From assembly GCA_023441255.1 (NCBI GenBank), contig JAEZPW010000034.1:1-5202 (forward strand): 5,202 nucleotides of DNA, read 5' to 3'. Positions 1 through 4,899 of this stretch are shown piece after piece; the first letter of the stretch is position 1; each line of letters starts with the position of its first letter. Below the pieces are notes generated by a model. It searched no databases and was not told where the DNA came from. It saw only the letters and a list, made by a program, of their open reading frames with translations. This stretch comes from Acidobacteriota bacterium (lineage in GTDB: Bacteria > Acidobacteriota > Terriglobia > Terriglobales > Acidobacteriaceae). Position numbers and translations under genes: made by a program.

Positions 1-292
1 CTTCGTGACCGAGGTAAGAGGTCGTGATCCAGTAGTCGCCCGGAGTTACGTTCACCTTTACGCTGCCGTCTGCGGCGGTCTCGCCCGAAAAGGCCGACGA
101 TGTCTCGCCTTTTTCCTCGGTCGTCACCTCGACGATCGCGCCCGGTAGCGGCGTGCCTTCGTGCGTGACGACAACGACAAACTCACGCTGCATCTCCAGG
201 CGCCCGCCCTTGCAATCCGTTTCCGGACACGCCAGCGCTGACGATGACAATGCGAGGACCACAGTGACCACCAATAGTGCGGCCGGTTTCAT
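1..292 (-). CDS. Secreted protein with carboxypeptidase-regulatory-like domain (3' end missing)
   Basis: The frame is open from an ATG at 290-292 to the window edge, giving 97 residues without a stop. Residues 1-21 form a signal peptide: Lys2, a hydrophobic core (about 4-15), then Ser-rich residues and an Ala-Leu-Ala/Cys cleavage site. The Cys at 22 is not in a good lipobox (Ala at -3), so signal peptidase I is more likely than lipoprotein processing. After a short linker with Cys22 and Cys27, residues 37-95 read like a transthyretin/carboxypeptidase-regulatory-like beta sandwich: 'GTPLPGAIVEV', an acidic loop, 'ADGSVKVNVTPGDYWIT'. This fold is common in surface and periplasmic proteins. The start has only a weak purine stretch upstream. 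The palindromes just upstream (299-310, 318-338) may control it. The gene follows the oxidase on the same strand after 259 bp and probably has its own promoter. The complete size and any C-terminal domain cannot be seen. Confidence 0.78.
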   Translation of the reverse strand, partial: MKPAALLVVTVVLALSSSALACPETDCKGGRLEMQREFVVVVTHEGTPLPGAIVEVTTEEKGETSSAFSGETAADGSVKVNVTPGDYWITTSYLGHE

Positions 293-298
293 GCTCTG

Positions 299-310
299 TC
301 TCAATTGAGA
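299..310. promoter_or_regulatory. 12-bp perfect palindrome next to the start of the exported-protein gene
   Basis: TCTCAATTGAGA equals its own reverse complement. It ends 6 bp upstream of the minus-strand ATG at 290-292, so it covers the region where a ribosome binding site would lie. A zero-spacer palindrome is more typical of a protein-binding operator than of an RNA hairpin. The regulator is unknown. Confidence 0.35.
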
Positions 311-317
311 AGGATTC

Positions 318-338
318 GTTACAGTGAGCGAGTGTAAC
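318..338. promoter_or_regulatory. 21-bp dyad, candidate operator upstream of the exported-protein gene
   Basis: GTTACA and TGTAAC are perfect inverted arms separated by 9 bp (324-332). The centre lies about 36 bp upstream of the minus-strand ATG at 292, and a 12-bp palindrome lies between the two. Spacing of one to two helical turns between half-sites suits a dimeric regulator. I saw no convincing -35/-10 pair around it, so this is only a candidate. Confidence 0.3.
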
Positions 339-386
339 TCGCAGTCCTCGAACCGTCACTCCGGATAATCGCACAATCCCTGGTGC

Positions 387-416
387 CCCACATCTGCCGA
401 CTTCAGCAGATGTGGG
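387..416. repeat. Perfect 11-bp-arm inverted repeat, REP-like intergenic hairpin
   Basis: CCCACATCTGC (387-397) and GCAGATGTGGG (406-416) are exact reverse complements around an 8-base loop, giving a strong stem. Neither side is followed by a run of T on the matching strand (TTAAG on plus; GCACC on minus), so it is not a classic intrinsic terminator. It sits about 135 bp past the oxidase stop and about 95 bp upstream of the next minus-strand gene, which is typical for dispersed REP-type elements. The 'TGCCCCACATCTGC' wording resembles multi-copy intergenic hairpins I associate with Acidobacteriota. That is recollection, and copy number cannot be judged here. It could also stabilise the 3' end of the oxidase transcript. 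Confidence 0.6.
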
Positions 417-435
417 TTAAGCGAACGGTGCCTCA

Positions 436-456
436 ACGTGGTATTCACGCCCACGT
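436..456. repeat. Short inverted repeat (6-bp arms)
   Basis: ACGTGG (436-441) and CCACGT (451-456) pair across 9 bases. It lies between the strong hairpin at 387-416 and the oxidase stop. It could be part of a 3' structure on the oxidase transcript or chance in GC-rich DNA. Confidence 0.2.
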
Positions 457-505
457 CTGCTCATAACCGCAGCCGTGGTTCAACCGCCTCAGGAACAACC
501 ACCCG

Positions 506-518
506 AACGCTGAGCGTT
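506..518. repeat. Compact 13-bp palindrome just past the oxidase stop
   Basis: AACGCT-G-AGCGTT is a perfect palindrome with a one-base centre, 33 bp downstream of the minus-strand oxidase stop (552-554). As RNA it forms a 5-bp stem with a TGA triloop. No T tract follows, so a terminator is not supported. The rest of 293-551 shows no gene on either strand that I can support. Confidence 0.25.
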
Positions 519-551
519 GGAAGACGACATCGGCTCCCGTTGCTCTGACGC

Positions 552-1703
552 TTACTTGGAGTCTTCCCCAAACTTCAAGTTCCCAAACCGCGCGACTGCG
601 AACTCTTTCGGTGCGGCTCGCTTGCCCAGCACGGCGTCACCCATCATTTCGCCCACGGCTGGACCGTGCTTGAAGCCATGTCCTGAGCCGCCGCCCAGTA
701 TCCAGACGTTGTCGGCGGCGGGATGGCGGTCCATGATGAAGTCTTCGTCTGTGGTGTTCTCGTACTGGCACACTCGGCTTTCGACCACGGGTGCGGCTTT
801 CAACCGTGGGAAACGCATGGCGAGATACCCGCGTGCAGCAGCCAGCGCGCTGTCGCAGGCACGACGGTCGCCGTGCGTAGGATCGAACGCGGGGCCGCGC
901 GCGTCGCTGGCCAGTTTGAACCCGCGCCACTGGTTGCCCGGGATGCCGTAGAAGCGCGGCACGGTATTGTCGATCCACACCGGCATGGACGGCTCGCTGA
1001 AGCGCGTCTCCCCCGCCGGCACGCCGAAGAAGAACACTTCCTGGCGCGTGATTTTCATAACCGGACGCAGCGCAGGAAAGATCTCCGGCAGCCACGGCCC
1101 GCAGGCGAAGACATATTGGTCGGCAGTGACGCGTTCGCTGCCGTTGAGGATGACGGCTTCCATGCCGCTTTTGGCAATCGCTGAGGGCAACGCGTGCGCC
1201 TCGCGGTAAGTTCCGCCTTCCTGCACGAACGATCGCAGCACAAATTCGCAGGCACGGCGCGCCGTGAGGAAGCCGGCATGCGGTTCGTAGATAACCCAGC
1301 TCACGCCTTCGAAGTTCACTTGCGGCCAGCGGCGCGATGCCTCCGTCGTGGAGACCTTCTCGAACGGCGCACCGCAATCGCGCAGGACGTTCAGTGCGCT
1401 TTGTTCGTACCGGTCCTCCGGTGGCGTCATCCAGAGCACGCCCGCCTGCGTGAAGACCGGCTGAGGCCAGCGTCGCTCGTTCTCCTTCCACAGGCGCAGC
1501 GAGTCCATCGCCATCTGCGTGTAAATCTTCGACGGCCCATACGTCGCTCGGATAATGCGCGTCTCGCCGCCGGAACTGGCGCGGGAGTTGCCGGGTCCCC
1601 ACGCATCCACCAGCGTGACGCGTGCTCCCTTGCGCAAAAGTGACAGCGCGGTCCATCCACCAAAAGCGCCTGCGCCCACCACGACCACAGAAGTCTGACT
1701 CAC
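552..1703 (-). CDS. FAD-dependent oxidase of the monomeric sarcosine oxidase / N-methyltryptophan oxidase family
   Basis: From the GTG at 1701-1703 the product is 383 residues, matching the roughly 370-390 usual for this family. The family oxidises N-methyl or other secondary amines with O2, releasing H2O2, and is cytoplasmic. The N-terminus has the Rossmann signature 'VVVVGAGAFGG' (Gly10, Gly12, Gly15) and Asp33 at the end of the second strand. 'ETRIIRATYG' places Arg49 and Arg52 exactly as in Bacillus sarcosine oxidase. Cys312 ('VCQYENTTDEDF') aligns with the covalent-FAD Cys315. Lys263 ('GFKLASD') aligns with the O2-activating Lys265, Tyr252 with Tyr254, and Lys345 ('SGHGFKHG') with Lys348. 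The His pair before the first Arg and His269 are not conserved (Ser/Gly and Asp267), so the substrate may not be sarcosine. In-frame ATGs at 1838 and 1817 would add up to 45 residues of unlikely sequence and run into the start region of the divergent gene. GTG fits family length; a GGGAG lies about 13 bases upstream. Residue equivalences are from memory. Confidence 0.88.
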   Translation of the reverse strand: MSQTSVVVVGAGAFGGWTALSLLRKGARVTLVDAWGPGNSRASSGGETRIIRATYGPSKIYTQMAMDSLRLWKENERRWPQPVFTQAGVLWMTPPEDRYEQSALNVLRDCGAPFEKVSTTEASRRWPQVNFEGVSWVIYEPHAGFLTARRACEFVLRSFVQEGGTYREAHALPSAIAKSGMEAVILNGSERVTADQYVFACGPWLPEIFPALRPVMKITRQEVFFFGVPAGETRFSEPSMPVWIDNTVPRFYGIPGNQWRGFKLASDARGPAFDPTHGDRRACDSALAAARGYLAMRFPRLKAAPVVESRVCQYENTTDEDFIMDRHPAADNVWILGGGSGHGFKHGPAVGEMMGDAVLGKRAAPKEFAVARFGNLKFGEDSK

Positions 1704-1850
1704 GTTATTGCAGATGCTCCCATCAGCAAAGTTGTCGCATGGCGATGCTATGGAAGTCCCTCCAACTTCGGGGTAGAGTGCTTGAGCGTGCCGTCCGGCC
1801 CCACAGCAATGCGGCATTCCGCGCTGAGCATTCACCACTCAGGAGCCATC
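1704..1850. promoter_or_regulatory. Divergent intergenic control region between oxidase and methyltransferase
   Basis: These 147 bp separate two genes reading away from each other and must hold both promoters if the chosen starts are right. A small dyad, GAAGT (1753-1757) / ACTTC (1765-1769), lies near the middle and could be an operator. I could not find a -35/-10 pair on either strand good enough to call. CTGAG (1824-1828) and CTCAG (1838-1842) can pair in the methyltransferase mRNA and would touch the first bases of its ribosome binding site. Confidence 0.45.
1841..1845 (+). promoter_or_regulatory. Ribosome binding site deciding the methyltransferase start
   Basis: AGGAG lies 5 bases upstream of the ATG at 1851. 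Upstream in-frame starts (from 1782) have no comparable site and encode residues unlike the family. Confidence 0.75.
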
Positions 1851-2867
1851 ATGCACGAGCCGACGCTGGATAAATTTCCCAAGAAAGTTCTTGCGAGTGT
1901 CACGATGGAACGGGCGTTCATTGTTTCGCGCCTGGTAGTTGCTGCCGAACGGCTGCAAGTGTTTCGTCTGCTGGAGAAGGCGTTGCCGGCAAAAGCGGTC
2001 GCGCGTGCGCTCGACATCCATCCGGCATATCTCAACACGTTCCTGAACTCGCTCGTAGCTCTCGGGCTGCTGCGAAGACGTGATGAGATGTACTCCAACA
2101 CTCGACTAGCTGAAAAGTATTTCGTTCGCGAGCGGTCCGTCCACTGGACGCGCCAGTATTCGAAAGAGTGCGTGGAAGGCTATGACGCGCTCACCGTGCT
2201 GGAGGAGGCACTGGCTTCGGGGAAGAGCTGCAAGTCGATCAAGGGGCTGAACAAGGTCACTTACACCGAGGCGATGAGGCGTGATCCGCAGCGTGCGAAA
2301 GATTTTACGCAGATGCTGTTCCATTATCACCGGGACGATGCTGAGGCACTGGCCAAGTGCCTCGACCTGTCCAAGATGCGCTCGCTGCTGGATGTGGGCG
2401 GCGGCTCGGGCGTGATGTCGATCGCACTGGCGCGCAGGAACCCGCATTTGCATGCGTGTGTCTTCGACATCGCACCGGTCTGCAAGGCAGCCTCCAAGAA
2501 TATTCGTTCCGCCGGGATGTCGAAGCGAATCACGACGCTGGCGGGTGACATCCGGCAACCGTTCCCCGAAGGTCACGACGTCATCATGTTCTGCGACATC
2601 GGACCGGTCTCGCCGGAGCTTTTGCGCAATGCTTACGAGAGCCTGCCGGCGAACGGACTCACCGTGCTGGTTGACCGATACCTGAACCGTGAACGCACCC
2701 AGCCTCTCGATCGCGTGATCTCGCAATTCATCAGTGGTTCCTTCCCGCAGGCGACGTCGGCAGAGATGGTGCAGGTGCTCAGGGCGTGCGGTTTTGCACG
2801 TGTGAGGGCCACCAAGGTGTACCGCGACTTGTGTTGCATTACCGGAAGCAGGCGACGCTCGTTCTGA
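1851..2867 (+). CDS. SAM-dependent methyltransferase, O-methyltransferase (Methyltransf_2-like) family, lacking the usual catalytic His motif
   Basis: The 338-residue product has the two-part layout of the plant COMT/bacterial antibiotic O-methyltransferase family. Residues about 15-95 are a helical dimerisation/winged-helix domain ('AERLQVFRLL', 'VARALDIHPAYLNTFLNSLVALGLL'). A helical linker follows, then a Rossmann methyltransferase domain from about 175. Motif I is 'LLDVGGGSG' (Asp181-Gly187), the ribose-binding acid is Asp206 in 'CVFDIAPVC', and 'AGDI' (Asp233) is the adenine-side acid, followed by 'PFPEGHDVI'. In most members this leads to a 'LHDW' segment with the catalytic His. Here 'MFCDIGPVSPELLRNA' has no His and is about five residues shorter. 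Methyl transfer may therefore use another residue or rely on proximity, or the substrate class may differ. The start is set by AGGAG 5 bases upstream. The gene diverges from the oxidase. Methyltransferase fold is confident; substrate is unknown. Confidence 0.85.
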   Translation: MHEPTLDKFPKKVLASVTMERAFIVSRLVVAAERLQVFRLLEKALPAKAVARALDIHPAYLNTFLNSLVALGLLRRRDEMYSNTRLAEKYFVRERSVHWTRQYSKECVEGYDALTVLEEALASGKSCKSIKGLNKVTYTEAMRRDPQRAKDFTQMLFHYHRDDAEALAKCLDLSKMRSLLDVGGGSGVMSIALARRNPHLHACVFDIAPVCKAASKNIRSAGMSKRITTLAGDIRQPFPEGHDVIMFCDIGPVSPELLRNAYESLPANGLTVLVDRYLNRERTQPLDRVISQFISGSFPQATSAEMVQVLRACGFARVRATKVYRDLCCITGSRRRSF

Positions 2868-2885
2868 GTGCGCCATTGGTAACAA

Positions 2886-2900
2886 CGTCAATCATTGACG
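2886..2900. promoter_or_regulatory. 15-bp palindrome overlapping a predicted -35 box, candidate operator
   Basis: CGTCAAT-C-ATTGACG is a perfect 7+1+7 palindrome starting 18 bp after the methyltransferase stop. Its right half ends in the TTGACG used as the -35 element of the promoter call below, which is where a repressor or sigma-competing activator could bind. No T tract follows, so it is not a terminator. Confidence 0.4.
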
Positions 2901-2923
2901 AACTCATCCGCAGCTGCGATATT
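2895..2923 (+). promoter_or_regulatory. Candidate sigma70-type promoter for the TPR-protein gene
   Basis: TTGACG (2895-2900, five of six matches to consensus) is followed after 17 bp by GATATT (2918-2923, four of six, with the key A and final T). Transcription would start near 2930, leaving a leader of roughly 100 bases before the ATG at 3033. A second -10-like hexamer, TACAAT (2933-2938), lacks a matching -35. Prediction by eye only. Confidence 0.4.
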
Positions 2924-2971
2924 GGCGGCGCGTACAATCGAGCCGTTCACAATTCAAGTTCAAGACCGAAG

Positions 2972-3001
2972 CTTCGCAGGTTCATGCGAAGGCGGTTCGC
3001 A
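2972..3001 (+). promoter_or_regulatory. Two alternative hairpins in the leader of the TPR-protein gene
   Basis: CTTCGCA (2972-2978) pairs perfectly with TGCGAAG (2985-2991) across a 6-base loop. The same TGCGAA (2985-2990) can instead pair with TTCGCA (2996-3001) across 5 bases. The two stems exclude each other because they share the middle arm. TTCGCAGG also occurs as a direct repeat (2973-2980, 2996-3003). Position between the predicted promoter and the start codon makes an RNA-level or operator role possible. Confidence 0.3.
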
Positions 3002-3018
3002 GGCCCTTGTGTCTGGAA

Positions 3019-3024
3019 AGAAGG
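3019..3024 (+). promoter_or_regulatory. Ribosome binding site for the TPR-protein gene
   Basis: AGAAGG, within a longer purine run from 3015, ends 8 bases before the ATG at 3033. It favours that start over a TTG 46 codons upstream, which falls inside the palindrome and has no site of its own. Confidence 0.7.
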
Positions 3025-3032
3025 CTAGTTTG

Positions 3033-4061
3033 ATGACTCGCCGTGCCGTTTCGCTGCTGGTTCTACTGCTGACCGCTTGTCTGCTGTTTGCGCAACGGGG
3101 CCAACGCAACCCTATGGAACCCATGCGCCCGGAAGGCGACGAGACGTCTGACAAGCAACTGGTCGTGCATGTCACTGATTTGAACGAGAAGAACGCCGGC
3201 GAGCACATTGACGTGCTGTTGCAGTCGTCGCAGGGCGGAACGGTGGCCGAAAGCTTCACCGACAACGAGGGCAAGGTACTATTTCTGGGCGTCCGGCCCG
3301 GCACGTACACCGTTCGGGTGCGTGGGTTGACCATAAAGGAGATGGTGACGAACGTGTTTACGCTCGATTCGATCGAGCGCGTCCACCACGAATACATTCG
3401 GGTAACGTTCGATTCCGATCTGGATGCCGAGTCCAAGCCGGCCACGGTCTCAGCCGCGGAACTCGAAAAGGTGCCGGAAAATGCGCGCAAGGAGTTCGAG
3501 GAGGGCAACAAGGCGCTGTCACAGGGCGACCGCGAGAACGCCATCGAACACCTGCAGAAGGCCACCTCGCTCCACCCGAAGTTCGTGATGGCCTATAACA
3601 ATCTCGCGGCGGCCTACATGAAGACCCGCGACTTCGGCCACGCGCGCGAGGCACTCAACGAAGCCCTGCAGGCCGATCCAGAGCGCTCGTTCACCAAGGC
3701 AAACCTGGTCAGGCTCTCACTGCTGGAGCATAAGTATGCCGAGGCGATTCCGCAGATCGAAAAGGCGCTGGCGAAAGAACCGAAAAACGCTGAGTTCCTT
3801 TTCCTGATGTGCGAGGCCCAGTTCTTTTCCGGCAAACACGACCTGGCCGTGGCTTATGCACGCAAGGTCTACGCGGGCGCGCACAACGGGTTCGAGCTAG
3901 CACACATCTTCGCCGGTCGAGCGCTGGAAGCGCAGAAGCGTCCGGAAGAGGCGAGGGGCGAATACGCACTGCTGCTGCGCGAGTCGCCCGCGTCGCCGGA
4001 AGCGGCGGAAGCAAGCAGATCGCTGGCACGGCTCGACAGCGTGGTGGCGGGGCAGCAGTAG
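3033..4061 (+). CDS. Exported protein: carboxypeptidase-regulatory-like beta-sandwich plus five TPR repeats
   Basis: The 342-residue product starts with a signal peptide: basic residues 3-4 and a hydrophobic core 5-20. 'LLTAC' (Cys16) matches a lipobox, but hydrophobic residues 'LLFA' follow, so cleavage after 'LLFA' (residue 20) by signal peptidase I is also possible. Residues about 42-127 resemble a transthyretin/carboxypeptidase-regulatory domain ('LVVHVTDLNEKNAGEHIDVLL', 'FTDNEGKVLFLGVRPGTYTVRVRGL'). From 151 come five 34-residue TPR units starting at 151, 185, 219, 253 and 287, with the consensus Ala/Gly/Leu/Pro positions clear in units 1 to 3 ('YNNLAAAYMKTRDFGHAREALNEALQADP'-type) and looser in 4 and 5. 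TPRs mediate protein-protein contact, so a scaffold role in periplasm or envelope is inferred. A 46-codon longer frame starting at TTG 2895 is rejected because the signal peptide and ribosome binding site mark 3033. A CPBP-like membrane gene follows after 43 bp. Confidence 0.88.
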   Translation: MTRRAVSLLVLLLTACLLFAQRGQRNPMEPMRPEGDETSDKQLVVHVTDLNEKNAGEHIDVLLQSSQGGTVAESFTDNEGKVLFLGVRPGTYTVRVRGLTIKEMVTNVFTLDSIERVHHEYIRVTFDSDLDAESKPATVSAAELEKVPENARKEFEEGNKALSQGDRENAIEHLQKATSLHPKFVMAYNNLAAAYMKTRDFGHAREALNEALQADPERSFTKANLVRLSLLEHKYAEAIPQIEKALAKEPKNAEFLFLMCEAQFFSGKHDLAVAYARKVYAGAHNGFELAHIFAGRALEAQKRPEEARGEYALLLRESPASPEAAEASRSLARLDSVVAGQQ

Positions 4062-4095
4062 GGAGTCATCGCCGCTTTCGTGGATAGTTCTAAAT

Positions 4096-4099
4096 GGAG
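4096..4099 (+). promoter_or_regulatory. Ribosome binding site for the CPBP-like membrane protein
   Basis: GGAG lies 5 bases upstream of the ATG at 4105. TTCGTG (4077-4082) and CACGAA (4100-4105) can pair around it, leaving GGAG in a 17-base loop; the stem takes in the A of the start codon. Confidence 0.6.
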
Positions 4100-4104
4100 C
4101 ACGA

Positions 4105-4833
4105 ATGGACACCAATGCCGCTGTTGCGGATCACGCCCACAATCGTTTGTTCTCGCTCACGAGGATGGTTTACGCCCTCGGCGGGGCGTTCATCGTGTAC
4201 GAGTTGTTCGGGCTTTTAGCGTGGTTTCTGTTGAGAAATGCGCTGACTCACCCGCTCGGACCGTTGCGACTATCGGGATTCTGGTTGTTGCATGGAGCGA
4301 ATCTCGCCTTCGTTGTGTCGATGATCGCCGCCACGCTGCCATACAGTCCCAAAGGACAGCTCTTCAGCTGGCGCATAGACGAGCAAACGCATGTCGCCGG
4401 CGCCACGATGAGTGTGCTGTGGGGCATCATCGGTGGAGCGACAGCTTTGGCATTTACGGCTCCGGTTTTCTGGATGGGAGATAAGCAGCTAGGCCCCATT
4501 ACCCTGCTGATCGCGGATGCGATGTCACTGATCGGTGTACTCGAATTACTGCTCATCATACTGGCACTTGCGATCAGCAGCGAAGTTCTCTTCCGTGGAG
4601 TCGTGTTCAGAACGTTCGAACGATGTGCAAGCGTTCCAGCAGCCGTGATCGCCAGTTGCTTTCTATTTGCAGTTGCCTGTCCTGTGTTTGGTTATCCCGC
4701 TGCTATCATTCTCGGTGTTGTAGCCGCAGTTCTGTTCTACCGGACACGAAATCTGCTGGCTTCGATTATCGCCAACGCTCTCTTCACCCTCGGCGGCGGT
4801 GCCATTATGTTGTACCGAGGCTTTATGCACTAG
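4105..4833 (+). CDS. CPBP (Rce1/Abi-like) family membrane protein with substituted protease residues
   Basis: The 242-residue product has about seven hydrophobic segments, near 22-43, 57-77, 98-118, 132-157, 177-193, 195-212 and 216-236. The C-terminal half follows the CPBP intramembrane metalloprotease plan in order: 'SSEVLFRGVVFR' (158-169) for motif 1 EExxxR, 'FLFAVAC' (186-192) for FxxxH, 'GVVAAVLFYRTRNLLASII' for the usual loop and helix, and 'NALFT' (224-228) for HxxxN. Only Glu160, Arg164 and the Phe are kept. The first Glu is Ser159, the His residues are Cys192 and Asn224, and the last Asn is Thr228. A working glutamic endopeptidase is therefore unlikely, and a non-proteolytic membrane role is inferred. 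The reading frame is intact with no stop or frameshift, so it looks maintained rather than decayed. The start has GGAG at 5 bases. It is 43 bp after the TPR gene and 61 bp before another membrane protein, so an operon is plausible. Confidence 0.75.
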   Translation: MDTNAAVADHAHNRLFSLTRMVYALGGAFIVYELFGLLAWFLLRNALTHPLGPLRLSGFWLLHGANLAFVVSMIAATLPYSPKGQLFSWRIDEQTHVAGATMSVLWGIIGGATALAFTAPVFWMGDKQLGPITLLIADAMSLIGVLELLLIILALAISSEVLFRGVVFRTFERCASVPAAVIASCFLFAVACPVFGYPAAIILGVVAAVLFYRTRNLLASIIANALFTLGGGAIMLYRGFMH

Positions 4834-4875
4834 AGATTACTGTTGATAAACGGGCTACAGCTCACAATCCCTTTG

Positions 4876-4899
4876 TTCGTCGAGGAGAGCCTCGATGGA
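4876..4899 (+). promoter_or_regulatory. Start-site hairpin hiding both ribosome binding site and AUG of the next gene
   Basis: Bases 4876-4885 pair with 4890-4899 over ten consecutive positions (eight Watson-Crick, two G-U) around the tetraloop AGAG. The Shine-Dalgarno GAGGAG (4882-4887) is in the 5' arm and loop, and the start codon 4895-4897 is in the 3' arm. The structure could hold translation low until opened by upstream ribosomes, a protein or temperature. The pairing is read directly; the role is inferred. Confidence 0.45.

Noticed and set aside
387..416. Intrinsic terminator for the oxidase
   Set aside because: The stem is strong, but no T-rich tract follows on the minus strand, and the position is about 135 bp past the stop.
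517..951. Plus-strand open frame of 144 codons overlapping the oxidase 3' end
   Set aside because: Antisense to the oxidase coding sequence, with no ribosome binding site and no recognisable motif.
637..1656. Long open frame (339 codons) on the minus strand inside the oxidase gene
   Set aside because: It lies in another frame of the oxidase, is Arg-rich and low in family-like motifs, and has no ribosome binding site. The oxidase frame has clear FAD motifs along its full length.
1704..1838. N-terminal extension of the oxidase from ATG at 1838 or 1817
   Set aside because: The 45 extra residues have no family similarity, and the extension would run almost to the divergent gene's ribosome binding site. 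The GTG at 1703 gives the normal family length and starts right before the FAD-binding strand.
2106..2891. 261-codon open frame antisense to the methyltransferase
   Set aside because: Rich in Arg, His and Gln with no recognisable domain. The opposite strand encodes a protein with intact SAM motifs, so this is a GC-driven shadow.
2895..3032. Extension of the TPR protein from a TTG start at 2895
   Set aside because: The TTG lies in a palindrome/-35 element with no Shine-Dalgarno, and the extension would put 46 residues in front of a clear signal peptide.
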